Of a stretch of DNA of 26,917 nt, positions 14,647 through 22,829 are shown piece by piece. The DNA is from Lichenicola sp964248625 (GTDB taxonomy: Bacteria; Pseudomonadota; Alphaproteobacteria; Acetobacterales; Acetobacteraceae). The notes under the pieces were generated by a model, which ran no database searches, was not told the origin of the DNA, and saw only the letters and a list, made by a program, of their open reading frames with translations. Each line of letters starts with the position of its first letter. The first letter of the stretch is position 1. Location of the stretch: NCBI GenBank assembly GCA_964248625.1, contig CAXTZG010000052.1, forward strand, positions 1 through 26,917, given 5' to 3'. A program made the position numbers and the translations under genes.

Positions 14647-14898
14647 TCAGTCGATGCGGTCCTCGTCGTCGACATCGTCGATCGGCCGGGGCACGCGGGT
14701 CGCCGACAGCAGCTTGAAGCCGCCCACCACGAGCAGCACGCCCACCAGGATCGGCAGCCGGGCGAGCAGCCAGCCCGTGGTCCAGGCCGGCACGTTGCTC
14801 GAGTTGACGTTGAAGGCGAGCGACCAGACGCTGACCGAGGCCATGACGAAGCCTGCCAGCATCAGGGCGACGATCAGGTAGACGCGCTTCAGCAGCAT
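14647..14898 (-). CDS. Small two-helix membrane protein overlapping the amino-acid permease gene
   Basis: An 83-residue protein from ATG at 14898. Two hydrophobic helices (about residues 5-28, VYLIVALMLAGFVMASVSVW, and about 46-64, LPILVGVLLVVGGFKLL) are joined by a polar loop NVNSSNVPAWTTG. The C-terminal tail is strongly acidic (DDVDDEDRID). The start lies 10 nt inside the end of the permease gene, so it is probably translated by coupling and may be a partner or accessory subunit. I do not recognise the family. The 3' end converges on the nucleotidyltransferase gene with a 12-nt gap and no terminator. Confidence 0.72.
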   Translation of the reverse strand: MLLKRVYLIVALMLAGFVMASVSVWSLAFNVNSSNVPAWTTGWLLARLPILVGVLLVVGGFKLLSATRVPRPIDDVDDEDRID

Positions 14899-16472
14899 GG
14901 CGGACCTTCCAGGCGATGGGCGGCGGCTGCGGTGTCCGCCGCGAGCCGGGAATGGCGGTAGCCATAGGCGACATAGCACAGCGCGCCGATCGCCACGTAG
15001 CCGAGCAGCAGGGCCGCCGGGATCGGGTCGTGGTTCAGCAGGGCCACGGTGATGTCGATCAGCAGCGGGACCGCCATCACCAGCGCGAACAGGATGCCCA
15101 GCGCCGGCACCACGCCCACCCAGATGCCGCGGATGCGGATGCCGCCGAACGGCACCGGGAAGGGCGGCTTCAGGTCCGGGCAGGCGTTGCGCTGCCAGAT
15201 CACGGTGAAGCAGACGATGCCGAACGCGGTGGTGGTGCCGAGGCTCACCAGGTCGCTGATGATGTCGATCGGCAGCATCGCCGTGGCGAAGGCGACGCCC
15301 AGGCCCAGCAGGATGGTGCCGAGCCACGGGGTGCGGAAGCGCGGATGCAGCACGCAGAACACGTGCGGCAGCAGCCCGTCGCGGGCGATGGTGAAGAAGA
15401 TGCGGCTCTGCCCGTACTGCAGCACCAGCATCACCGACAGCAGCCCGGTCACGGCGCCGATCTTGACGAACAGAGCGAGCCACGGCTGGTGCATCGCGTC
15501 CACGGCGACGGCCAGCGGATCGGCCACGCCGAGCTGCCGGTAGGGCACCACGCCGGTCATCACGGCCGCCACGCAGATATAGACGACGGTGCAGATCGCC
15601 AGCGAGCTGAGGATGCCGATCGGCACGTCGCGCTTGGGGTTCTTGGCTTCCGCCGCCGCGGTGGACACCGCCTCGAAGCCGACATAGGCGAAAAAGATCA
15701 CCGAGGCCGCGCGGAAGATGCCGGGGATGCCGTAGCGGAAGCCGCCCTCGTTGGGCGGGATGAACGGCGTCCAGTTGGCCGGGTGGATCGCCGAGATGCC
15801 CAGCACCACGAACACCAGCAGCACCGACACCTTCAGCACCACGATGACGCTGTTGACGGTGGCCGATTCCGACACCCCGATCACCAGCAGGGCCGTGACG
15901 ATCACCGAGGCGAAGGCGCCCACCAGGTTCATGCCGTGGCCGATATCGAGCAGCGTGCTGCCGTGCGGGCCGGGCAGGGTCTGCACGTAGGAGGTCGAGT
16001 ACCAGGCCGGGATGTTGAGGCCGAAATCCTGCAGCAGGCTGGTGGCGTAGCCGGAGAAGCCCGCAGCCACGCCGGCGCACGAGATCCCGTATTCCAGCAG
16101 CAGCAGCCAGCCCACCACCCACGCCGCGAGCTCGCCCATGGAGGCGTAGGCATAGGTGTAGGCCGAGCCGCTGACCGGCATGGTGGAGGCGAGCTCGCCA
16201 TAGGAAAGGGCTGTGAACACGCAGGCGAGGCAGGCGACCACGAACGACAGCAGGATTGCCGGGCCGGCATAGTTGGCGGCTGCCGTTCCGGTCATGACGT
16301 AGATGCCGGCGCCGATGGTGGAGCCGATGCCGAGCATGGTCAGGTTGAGCGCGCCCAGGCTGCGCTTCAGCCCGTGCGAATGGGTCTCCGCCTCGATCTG
16401 CGCCAGCGTCTTGCGCAGGGACAGCCGGCCGGGCTGGCGCGGCAGGCGGCCCTGGCGCGTGGTGATGCTCAT
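14889..16472 (-). CDS. APC-family amino-acid permease (CAT/YfnA-like)
   Basis: A 527-residue inner-membrane amino-acid transporter of the APC superfamily, cationic amino acid transporter-like branch. The N-terminal cytoplasmic piece LRKTLAQIEAETHSHGLKRSLGALNLTMLGIGSTIGAGIYVMTG carries the conserved unwound-helix G-S-T-I-G-A-G-I that binds the substrate backbone. Other family marks are SGSAYTYAYASMGELAAWVVGW, FFAYVGFEAVSTAAAEAKNPKRDVPIGI and QSRIFFTIARDGLLP. About 12 helices are predicted. ATG at 16472 is the simplest start. Substrate is probably a cationic or branched amino acid, not resolvable here. The following 83-aa membrane protein overlaps its end. Confidence 0.92.
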   Translation of the reverse strand: MSITTRQGRLPRQPGRLSLRKTLAQIEAETHSHGLKRSLGALNLTMLGIGSTIGAGIYVMTGTAAANYAGPAILLSFVVACLACVFTALSYGELASTMPVSGSAYTYAYASMGELAAWVVGWLLLLEYGISCAGVAAGFSGYATSLLQDFGLNIPAWYSTSYVQTLPGPHGSTLLDIGHGMNLVGAFASVIVTALLVIGVSESATVNSVIVVLKVSVLLVFVVLGISAIHPANWTPFIPPNEGGFRYGIPGIFRAASVIFFAYVGFEAVSTAAAEAKNPKRDVPIGILSSLAICTVVYICVAAVMTGVVPYRQLGVADPLAVAVDAMHQPWLALFVKIGAVTGLLSVMLVLQYGQSRIFFTIARDGLLPHVFCVLHPRFRTPWLGTILLGLGVAFATAMLPIDIISDLVSLGTTTAFGIVCFTVIWQRNACPDLKPPFPVPFGGIRIRGIWVGVVPALGILFALVMAVPLLIDITVALLNHDPIPAALLLGYVAIGALCYVAYGYRHSRLAADTAAAAHRLEGPPCC

Positions 16473-16524
16473 GCGCCAGGCGGGCCGGGCATGGGCGGGC
16501 AGTCGAACGATCCGGTAGGCCACT

Positions 16525-16539
16525 GCATGGATGCCATGC
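16525..16539. promoter_or_regulatory. Short palindrome in the divergent permease / glycosyltransferase gap
   Basis: GCATGG-ATG-CCATGC, 6-bp arms, about 53 nt upstream of the permease start and 90 nt upstream of the glycosyltransferase start. It could be an operator, but such short palindromes also arise by chance. Confidence 0.2.
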
Positions 16540-16628
16540 GCTGATCGTATGCAAGAGCAGGACCGGGGGTTCAAGTGGCCGGGCCGCCGCCATTCCTTCC
16601 CGGCCCGGATCGGCTGTAGCATCGGGCC

Positions 16629-17501
16629 ATGAAAGCGCCGCTCGCCGTCGTGACGATGGTCTATAACGAGTCCGTCTTCCTGCCGGCCTGGCTCCGCCAT
16701 TTCGCGGCCGAGGTCGGATCGCAGAACTGCTTCATCCTCGACCACGGCTCGACCGACGGCAGCACCGACCCCGCGCGAGTGCAGCCGGCGAGCGTGGTGC
16801 GCATTCCCCGCTCGCCGCAGGACGACAGCCGCCGGTGCGGCTTCGTGTCGGACTTCTGCGCCTCGCTGCTGAACTGGTTCGAGGCGGTCATCTACACCGA
16901 CGTCGACGAGCTGCTGGTGGCCGATCCGGCAGCCTTCGGCTCGCTGACGGCGCTGGCTGCCGCGACCGACGCCGGCGCGGTGCTGACGGCGATCGGCTTC
17001 GACGTGGTGCACGTGCCGGAGCTCGAGCCGCCGCTCGACTGGGACCGGCCGGTGACGGCGCAGCGCGACTGGCTCCGCTTCAGCAGCGCCATGTGCAAGC
17101 CGGTGCTGATCCGCAGGCGGGCTGCCTGGGCGCCGGGCTTCCACAACATCGACGCGCCCCCCTGCTTCGCGCCGCTGTTCCTGTTCCACCTGCGCTATGT
17201 CGACCTGGCATCGGGGCTCGCCCGCCTCGGCCGCACGCGGACGCAGCCCTGGATCACGCCGGAGGCGGGAGCGCACCAGCGCATGCCGGACTCGCACTGG
17301 GAAGGCATGCTGCGCGCCATGGCGGGCCTGCCGCGGCGGGACGACGCGACGCTGCTGCCGGACGATCCGGTGCTGGCGCGCTGGCGCGACCGGGTGCTGG
17401 ACAGCACCGCCTCGCGCACCAACGACGTGTATCGCATCGACCTGCACCTGAGCGGCGACGAGCTTTGGCGCGTCCCGGACCGCTTGCGCGGCAGCTTCTG
17501 A
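16629..17501 (+). CDS. Glycosyltransferase family 2-like protein
   Basis: A 290-residue predicted glycosyltransferase of the Glyco_tranf_2_4 / GT92-like type. The opening strand APLAVVTMVYNESVFLPAWLRHF, the FILDHGSTDGSTD loop (35-47) and the metal-binding D-x-D in YTDVDELL (D91, D93) are clear. A later HNIDAP with FLFHLRYVD fits the acceptor-side histidines seen in this group. No membrane segment is visible, so it acts in the cytoplasm or at the membrane face. It lies divergent from the permease, with no strong Shine-Dalgarno before ATG 16629. It may act with the glycan cluster 2 kb upstream, though the permease pair separates them. Confidence 0.85.
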   Translation: MKAPLAVVTMVYNESVFLPAWLRHFAAEVGSQNCFILDHGSTDGSTDPARVQPASVVRIPRSPQDDSRRCGFVSDFCASLLNWFEAVIYTDVDELLVADPAAFGSLTALAAATDAGAVLTAIGFDVVHVPELEPPLDWDRPVTAQRDWLRFSSAMCKPVLIRRRAAWAPGFHNIDAPPCFAPLFLFHLRYVDLASGLARLGRTRTQPWITPEAGAHQRMPDSHWEGMLRAMAGLPRRDDATLLPDDPVLARWRDRVLDSTASRTNDVYRIDLHLSGDELWRVPDRLRGSF

Positions 17502-17570
17502 ACCCCGCAGGCCCCGGAACCGCCCCGGTGCCGCCGCCGTTTCCTGCCGGTCAGAAGGAGTGTCGCCATC

Positions 17571-17885
17571 ATGCGCAACATCGGGATGCGGCGCCAGGCG
17601 CCGTGGTTCGCCGCAAGCCTGCTGCTCGGCGTGGCTGGCAGCCCGGCCCTGGCGGGCGCCCAGACCGTGCCGCAGGACGGGGTGCTGACGCCCGGCAAGG
17701 TCGCGTCGCCGCCGGATCGCGCCGGCAGCGCTGCGGGCGGCGTGTCGCGCGGCGTCATCACCCCGAAGGGCGGCATCGATCCGGGCATGACGGTGAAGGC
17801 GCCGCATCTGCCGCAGCAATCGACGCCTGTCATCCATCCGCAGCGGACGTCGCCGGACGGCGGCACGGTGGTCGTGCCGAAATAG
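17571..17885 (+). CDS. Small secreted protein of unknown function
   Basis: A 104-residue protein with a good Shine-Dalgarno (AGAAGGAG, about 10 nt before ATG 17571). A Sec-type signal peptide is visible: Arg-rich start, hydrophobic stretch FAASLLLGVAGSPALAGA, cleavage near residue 30. The mature ~75 residues are rich in Pro, Gly, Thr and Val, with short repeated units: GVLTPGKV, GVITPKGGIDPGMTVKAP, TPVIHPQR and GGTVVVPK. I recall similar small exported proteins from Acetobacteraceae and related groups, with no known function. Probably periplasmic and largely disordered. It follows the glycosyltransferase after a 69-nt gap with no terminator seen. Confidence 0.75.
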   Translation: MRNIGMRRQAPWFAASLLLGVAGSPALAGAQTVPQDGVLTPGKVASPPDRAGSAAGGVSRGVITPKGGIDPGMTVKAPHLPQQSTPVIHPQRTSPDGGTVVVPK

Positions 17886-17903
17886 CCGCCGCTTCCAAGG
17901 CGA

Positions 17904-17929
17904 CCGGCGGGCATCCCGTGCGCCGCCGG
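17904..17929. terminator. Hairpin between convergent genes, possible bidirectional terminator
   Basis: CCGGCGG (17904-17910) pairs with CCGCCGG (17923-17929), and GCA/TGC extend the stem inside, around a TCCCG loop with one bulged G. It sits in the 52-nt gap between the secreted-protein stop and the DUF2934 stop. No T-run on either strand. Confidence 0.35.
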
Positions 17930-17937
17930 AGCCCGGT

Positions 17938-18381
17938 TCAGGTCTTCGGGCTGGCCTTGCGGGACTTCGGAGCCGCTGCCGGGCGCGGCGCCGGCTTGCT
18001 GGCGGACTGATCGGCAGCCGGCCCGGCAGCCCCGGTATCCGGATCGTCGGCGACCTTGGCGCGCGCGCCCTGGCGAGTTGCCATGGGCGTCGGCTGGGCC
18101 TCGCCCTGGTCGGCGAACCGATCGGGGAACTCGCCCAGGTTCTCCTGGATGAAGGCCTCCTCCACCGGCTCCGTGCGCGTCGGGTCGAAGCCGGGCAGGG
18201 TGGTCGGGTTGGGCAGCTGCGCGGTGCCGGTGCTGTCCTCCATGCCGATCAGCTCGCGCGCGCGCTCCCAATACTCGTCATGGCGCCCGTGCGGGCGGCC
18301 ATCGGCTTCCCAGAGATGATAAGCGCGCTGCTTGATGCGCTCGTCCCGTTCCGGACTGTTCTCGAGCGGATTGTCGGACAT
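17938..18381 (-). CDS. DUF2934-domain protein
   Basis: A 147-residue protein of unknown function. Residues about 12-46 form the DUF2934 motif: RDERIKQRAYHLWEADGRPHGRHDEYWERARELI, with the conserved RAY-x-x-W-E and G-R-P-x-G-x-x-x-x-x-W. The rest is low-complexity, rich in Ala, Pro, Asp and Lys, with a basic tail KSRKASPKT. ATG 18381 has GGAGGAAG upstream. Proteins with this motif are common and often multicopy in soil and plant-associated proteobacteria, but their role is not known to me. No signal peptide or membrane segment is visible. Divergent from msrA across a 192-nt gap. Confidence 0.85.
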   Translation of the reverse strand: MSDNPLENSPERDERIKQRAYHLWEADGRPHGRHDEYWERARELIGMEDSTGTAQLPNPTTLPGFDPTRTEPVEEAFIQENLGEFPDRFADQGEAQPTPMATRQGARAKVADDPDTGAAGPAADQSASKPAPRPAAAPKSRKASPKT

Positions 18382-18448
18382 CGTCTTCCTCCGAAGGGGT
18401 GGCAAGCCACCGGGATAGGGCCAAGCGTCGCAAGACCGGGCCGGTTCC

Positions 18449-18486
18449 GGAAGCCCCCGCCCGCGATCTTCCGGCCGGGGCTTTCC
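18449..18486. repeat. Imperfect inverted repeat upstream of msrA
   Basis: GGAAGCCCC (18449-18457) and GGGGCTTTCC (18477-18486) are complementary apart from one extra T, in the divergent DUF2934/msrA gap. Role unknown; may be leader structure. Confidence 0.25.
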
Positions 18487-18573
18487 GCCGGGCCGCGCCA
18501 TCGCCATTTCCCATGCGTGACCCGAGGCCGCCACCACCACGCCGCGCCCGGAGCAGAACCGGAAGGAATCCCG

Positions 18574-19167
18574 ATGTCCGATACCGCAGCCACAACCGTG
18601 TCGCCGGCCGAACGCCGCACCGCCGTCCTCGGCGGCGGCTGCTTCTGGTGCCTGGAGGCCGTCTACAGGGACCTCGACGGCGTTTCCGACGTGCTGTCGG
18701 GCTATGCCGGCGGGCAGACCGCGAAGCCCAGCTACGAGCAGGTCTGCTCCGGCCGCACCGGCCATGCCGAGGTGGTCCGGGTCACCTACGACCCGTCGGT
18801 GCTGAGCTACGAGGACCTGCTGCGGGTGTTCTTCTCCATCCACGACCCGACCACGCTCAACCGCCAGGGCGGCGACTCCGGCACGCAGTACCGCTCGGTG
18901 ATCTTCACCGCCTCGCCGCAGGAGCGGCAGGCGGCCGAGACGGTGATGGGCGAGATCGCGGCCGCCGGCATCTGGGACGGGCCGATCGTCACCGAGCTCG
19001 CCGAGCTGCCCACCTTCTATCCGGCCGAGGCCGAGCACCACGACTATTTCGCGCTGCATCCCGGCGCCGGCTATTGCCGCGTGGTGATCGCGCCGAAGGT
19101 CGCCAAGTTCAGGAAGCAGTTCTCCGAGCGCCTGAAGCAGCGCCAGGCCGGCCGGCTGGCCGGCTAG
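18574..19167 (+). CDS. msrA: Peptide-methionine (S)-S-oxide reductase MsrA
   Basis: Repairs oxidised methionine in proteins by reducing methionine-S-sulfoxide. The 197-residue protein has the catalytic C23 in GGGCFWCLEAVY, then the family blocks LSGYAGGQ, YEQVCSGRTGHAEVV, FFSIHDPTTLNRQGGDSGTQYRSVIF and EHHDYFALHPGAGYC. C26 of GCFWC is present; the later C in GAGYC could act as a resolving cysteine. No signal peptide, so cytoplasmic. GGAAGGAA lies just upstream of ATG 18574. It ends in TAG within a CTAG shared with the convergent ABC ATPase gene. Confidence 0.96.
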   Translation: MSDTAATTVSPAERRTAVLGGGCFWCLEAVYRDLDGVSDVLSGYAGGQTAKPSYEQVCSGRTGHAEVVRVTYDPSVLSYEDLLRVFFSIHDPTTLNRQGGDSGTQYRSVIFTASPQERQAAETVMGEIAAAGIWDGPIVTELAELPTFYPAEAEHHDYFALHPGAGYCRVVIAPKVAKFRKQFSERLKQRQAGRLAG

Positions 19168-20510
19168 GCGTCGTCCTCGTCGAGAAAGAACTGGTCGGCC
19201 TCCTCGTCGAAGTCGAACAGCTCGGCATAGCGCGCCCAGCCGATCACCGTCTGCAGGGTCTGGCGCGCATAGTCCGGCGACATGTGGTCCTCGAGCTCGT
19301 CGCGAAAGCGTTCGGCGCGCGAGCGGTGGTTCCAGCGCTCGTCCAGCACCTGCCGGATCCCGCTGACCACCGGCAGGTTGGCGGTCAGGCTGGTGCGCAG
19401 GATCTGCTTGCGCTCGTCGAGGTCGCCCTGCACGAAGCGCAGGCCGTCCGAGGTCAGCCTGATGTCGCCCTCCTCGAGCTCGGCAAAGCGCAGCATCTGC
19501 AGGCTCTCGCCCAGCGGCAGCAGCTCGTCGAGCTCGAGCTGCAGCGTGCCGGCCAGCAGCGGCAGGTCGGCGCGGCCGCGATAAGGCTGCTCGGCCAGCG
19601 TCTCCATCAGGCCGGCCATCAAGTTCATCGGCAGCTCGGGCAGCGCCTGGCTGAAAGCGGGCGCCGCCTTCTTCGCATCCTCGGCGAGGCCGGCCGGCGG
19701 CGGCGTTTCGCGACGGGTCATCAGGCCGTAGATCCGGTCGACGAACTGGCGGAACGCCGGATCGTGGCGGTTGCGCGGATGCGGGAACGGCACCGTCAGC
19801 TCGTGCGCCACCCGCCCGGGATTCGACGAGAACACCAGGATGCGGTCGCACATCAGCACGCTCTCCTCGATGTTGTGGGTGACGATCAGCACCGCCTTCA
19901 CCGGCAGCTTCTTTTCCGACCACAGCTCGATCAGGTCGGTGCGCAGATTCTCGGCCGTCAGCACGTCCAGCGCCGAGAACGGCTCGTCCATCAGCAGCAG
20001 GTCGGGATGCACCACCAGGGCACGGGCCAGGCCCACGCGCTGGCGCATGCCGCCTGACAGCTCCTTTGGATAGGCGTTCTCGTAGCCGCCGAGGCCGATC
20101 AGGTCGATTGCCGCTTCCCCGCGCTCCTCGCGCTCGGCGCGGCGGATGCCCTGGGCCTCCAGGCCGATCTCGACGTTCTCCTGGACGGTGAGCCAGGGGA
20201 AGAGGGCGAAGGACTGGAACACCATGGCGACGCCCGGCGCGGGGCCGCGGAGCGGCTTGCCGCGCCAGAGGACCTCGCCGGCGGTCGGCGCGATCAGGCC
20301 CGACACGATCCGCAGCAGCGTCGACTTGCCCGAGCCCGACCGGCCCAGCAGCCCGACGATCTCGCCCGACGCCAGGGTCAGCTCGACATCGTCGAGCACC
20401 ACCAGATCGGCGCTGCTTTCCTTGTGGTAGGCCTGGCGGCAGTTGCTGACCTGGACCAGCACGTCGCCGGCGTCGTCCTGCGCGACCGATGCGGGCACTG
20501 TCGTATCCAT
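19164..20510 (-). CDS. NitT/TauT-type ABC transporter ATPase with C-terminal AAA-associated domain
   Basis: A 448-residue cytoplasmic ATPase. The N-terminal ~260 residues are a standard nitrate/sulfonate/taurine-type ABC domain: Walker A GRSGSGKST (56-64), Q-loop VFQSFALFPW, signature LSGGMRQRV (151-159), Walker B LLLMDEPFSALD (171-182) and H-loop THN. Residues ~300-448 are an extra helical domain (MNLMAGLMETLAE ... PLLAGTLQLELDELLPL ... FFLDEDDA) matching the AAA-associated C-terminal domain of a subset of these ATPases; it may sense the substrate or bind a regulator. ATG 20510 lies 13 nt after the permease stop. No binding-protein gene is nearby. Confidence 0.9.
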   Translation of the reverse strand: MDTTVPASVAQDDAGDVLVQVSNCRQAYHKESSADLVVLDDVELTLASGEIVGLLGRSGSGKSTLLRIVSGLIAPTAGEVLWRGKPLRGPAPGVAMVFQSFALFPWLTVQENVEIGLEAQGIRRAEREERGEAAIDLIGLGGYENAYPKELSGGMRQRVGLARALVVHPDLLLMDEPFSALDVLTAENLRTDLIELWSEKKLPVKAVLIVTHNIEESVLMCDRILVFSSNPGRVAHELTVPFPHPRNRHDPAFRQFVDRIYGLMTRRETPPPAGLAEDAKKAAPAFSQALPELPMNLMAGLMETLAEQPYRGRADLPLLAGTLQLELDELLPLGESLQMLRFAELEEGDIRLTSDGLRFVQGDLDERKQILRTSLTANLPVVSGIRQVLDERWNHRSRAERFRDELEDHMSPDYARQTLQTVIGWARYAELFDFDEEADQFFLDEDDA

Positions 20511-20523
20511 CGGCTTGGGCTCC

Positions 20524-22260
20524 TCAGGCGAAGGTGAGGCGGCGGCTGGCGAACGCATACATCGGGCGCCAGACGATCCGGTTGAACAGGATGACGAAGC
20601 ACGACATCACCACCATGCCGAGCGCCACCTGCGGCGTGGAGCCCTTCATCGTGGCCTGGGCGATGTAGCTGCCCAGCCCCGTCGCGGTGATGGTGGTGGT
20701 GCCCCAGCTCGCGACCTCGGAGTTGATCGCGGCGTTCCAGGCGCCGCCCGAGGCGGTGAGCGCGCCGGTGACATAGTAGGGGAAGATCCCCGGCAGCATG
20801 ACCCGGACCCACCAGCGCCAGCCGCTGATCTGGAAGTTGCGCGCCGCATCCAGCAGGTCGCCCGGAAAGGCCGCGGTGCCGGCGATCACGTTGAACAGGA
20901 TATACCACTGCGTGCCCAGGATCATCAGCGGCGTCAGCCAGACGCTGCTGTTGAGCCGGTAGTGCACGATCGCGACCACGAAGATTGGGTAGAACAGGTT
21001 CGCCGGAAACGCCGCCATGAACTGCGCGATCGGCTGGACCCGCCTGGTCCAGACCGGGCGAAGGCCCAGCCAGACGCCGATCGGCACCCAGATCAAGGTC
21101 GCCAGGGTGATCATGGTGACCACCCGGATCAGCGTGTAGACGCCGAGCAGCGCCACGTGCCCGACCTCGGCCACGCTCAGGTTGGCGCGCGCATAGTCCG
21201 CCACCTGCCAGGCGGCGACGACGGCGAGCACCCCCAATATGACGTACCAGATCCCGTCGCCGATCCGTCTCGGCACCAGCGACTGCCGGCGCGCCGACGG
21301 CCGCGGCCCGAGCGGCAGGCCGCCGACCGAGGTCAGCATGTCGCCGAACAGGCGGCTCGCGCGGTTCAGCAGCCGGGTCCGGCGGAGCAGCGCCAGCATC
21401 CACGGATCCTCGGCCACCGCGCCCGCTGTGGTCTCGAAACGGAACCGCGCCGACCAGGCGACCAGCGGACGGAACAGCAGCTGGTCGTAGAGCAGGATCA
21501 CCACGAACATGGTGAGGATCGCCTCGAACACCGCGAACAGGTCCCGCTGAGCCACCGCCTGGGCGATGAACGAGCCGATGCCGGGCAGCGCGATGTTGGT
21601 GCTGCCGACCGAGAACGCTTCCGCCGCGACGATGAAGAACCAGCCGCCCGACATCGACATCATGGTGTTCCAGACCAGCCCGGGCATGGCGTAGGGCACC
21701 TCGAGCCGCCAGAAGCGCTGCCAGGCGGACAGGCCGAAGCCGCGCGACACCTCCTCCAGATCGGCCGGCACCGTCTTCAGCGACTGGTACATGCTGAAGG
21801 CCATGTTCCAGGCCTGGCTGGTGAACACCACGAAGATCACCACGAGCTCGGCGCCCAGCACCCGGCCGGGAAACAGGCTCATGAAGAACACGTAGGTGAA
21901 GGTCAGGAAGCCCAGGATCGGCACCGACTGCAGGATGTCGAGGATCGGCACCAGGATCGGCCCGGCGCGACGGCTCTTGGCCGCCCAGACCGGGTAGGTG
22001 AAGGTGAACAGCAGCGAGGCGAGCAGGGCTGCGAACATGCGCAGCGTCGTGCGCACCGCATAGCCCGGCAGGTAGGCGGCACTCAGATGGATCTGGGCCG
22101 CATCCGGCGCCGAGAGCGGTCCGAGCGTGTGGCGGGCGATGCTGCCGATGCCGACCGCGCAGCCCAGCATGACCAGGATCGCCACGAGATCGAAGATGTT
22201 GGGACGGGTCTCGACGGAGGCATTGGACACGCGCATGGCGGCAAAGCGCAGTGGCAGCAT
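20524..22260 (-). CDS. Fused double permease of a NitT/TauT-type ABC transporter
   Basis: A 578-residue inner-membrane protein with two successive BPD_transp_1 permease domains in one chain, so one polypeptide provides both halves of the pore. The first EAA-type loop reads LEEVSRGFGLSAWQRFWRLEVPYAMPGLVWN (near residue 180), and the second reads LLDAARNFQISGWRWWVRVMLPGIFPYYVTG (near 475). A charged linker, about 290-340, separates them. The start at ATG 22260 has only a weak ribosome site; ATG 22236 is an in-frame alternative. It lies 89 nt below dut on the same strand and is followed by its ATPase. Substrate unknown; nitrate, sulfonate, bicarbonate and others are possible. Confidence 0.9.
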   Translation of the reverse strand: MLPLRFAAMRVSNASVETRPNIFDLVAILVMLGCAVGIGSIARHTLGPLSAPDAAQIHLSAAYLPGYAVRTTLRMFAALLASLLFTFTYPVWAAKSRRAGPILVPILDILQSVPILGFLTFTYVFFMSLFPGRVLGAELVVIFVVFTSQAWNMAFSMYQSLKTVPADLEEVSRGFGLSAWQRFWRLEVPYAMPGLVWNTMMSMSGGWFFIVAAEAFSVGSTNIALPGIGSFIAQAVAQRDLFAVFEAILTMFVVILLYDQLLFRPLVAWSARFRFETTAGAVAEDPWMLALLRRTRLLNRASRLFGDMLTSVGGLPLGPRPSARRQSLVPRRIGDGIWYVILGVLAVVAAWQVADYARANLSVAEVGHVALLGVYTLIRVVTMITLATLIWVPIGVWLGLRPVWTRRVQPIAQFMAAFPANLFYPIFVVAIVHYRLNSSVWLTPLMILGTQWYILFNVIAGTAAFPGDLLDAARNFQISGWRWWVRVMLPGIFPYYVTGALTASGGAWNAAINSEVASWGTTTITATGLGSYIAQATMKGSTPQVALGMVVMSCFVILFNRIVWRPMYAFASRRLTFA

Positions 22261-22349
22261 GGAGCCCCGTTTCAGTGGATGTCAGTCCATCGTGCCGGGG
22301 GCTTTACCCCACCTCGGGGGCCGTTGCCAGACGACCGTATTGTGACGCG

Positions 22350-22829
22350 TCAGGCCGGCGGCGGCCGGGTCTTGCCGAGACCGGTGCTGCCGAAGCCGCC
22401 GGCCGCGCGGGCGGTGTCGTCCAGCGTCTCGACCTCGTGCCACGCCGCCCGCAGCACCGGCGACAGCACCGCCTGCGCGATGCGGGCGCCGCGCTCGATG
22501 GCGAACGGCTCGCTGCCGGCATTCATCACGATCACCTGCAGCTCGCCGCGAAAATCCTCGTCGATGGTTCCCGGCGCGTTGGGCAGCACGATGCCGTGCC
22601 GGAGCGCCAGGCCCGAGCGCGGGCGGATCTGCAGCTCGTGGCCGGGCGGCAGGGCGATGGCGAGCCCGGTCGGCACCAGGGCGCGCGCCCCGGGCGCCAG
22701 CAGCAGCGTCTCGCTCACCGCCGCCAGCAGGTCCATGCCGGCAGCCCCTTCGGTGGCGTAGGCCGGCAGGGCCAGGCCGACGGCATGGGGCAGGCGGCGG
22801 ACCTGGATGCTGCGGACCGGCGCGCTCAT
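22350..22829 (-). CDS. dut: Deoxyuridine 5'-triphosphate nucleotidohydrolase (dUTPase)
   Basis: Hydrolyses dUTP to dUMP and pyrophosphate, keeping uracil out of DNA and feeding dTMP synthesis. The 159-residue trimeric-type dUTPase shows its five motifs in order: AAGMDLLA, PRSGLAL, GTIDEDFRGELQV (usual G-x-I-D-x-x-Y/F-R-G), RIAQAVLSPV and AGGFGSTG at the C-terminus. ATG 22829 overlaps the coaBC stop (ATGA). The coaBC-dut pairing is common in alphaproteobacteria. A 4Fe-4S-type uracil-DNA glycosylase in this window would act in the same uracil-exclusion route, though it lies 17 kb away. Confidence 0.96.
   Translation of the reverse strand: MSAPVRSIQVRRLPHAVGLALPAYATEGAAGMDLLAAVSETLLLAPGARALVPTGLAIALPPGHELQIRPRSGLALRHGIVLPNAPGTIDEDFRGELQVIVMNAGSEPFAIERGARIAQAVLSPVLRAAWHEVETLDDTARAAGGFGSTGLGKTRPPPA

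Noticed and set aside
14889..17837. 982-codon minus-strand frame extending the permease upstream
   Set aside because: Residues before the MSITTRQG start are a shadow of the divergent glycosyltransferase and secreted-protein genes.
22261..22349. G- and C-run structure between dut and the ABC permease as a riboswitch
   Set aside because: Several short GGGG/CCCC pairings are possible but none matches a riboswitch I know, and GC-rich DNA gives such pairings easily.
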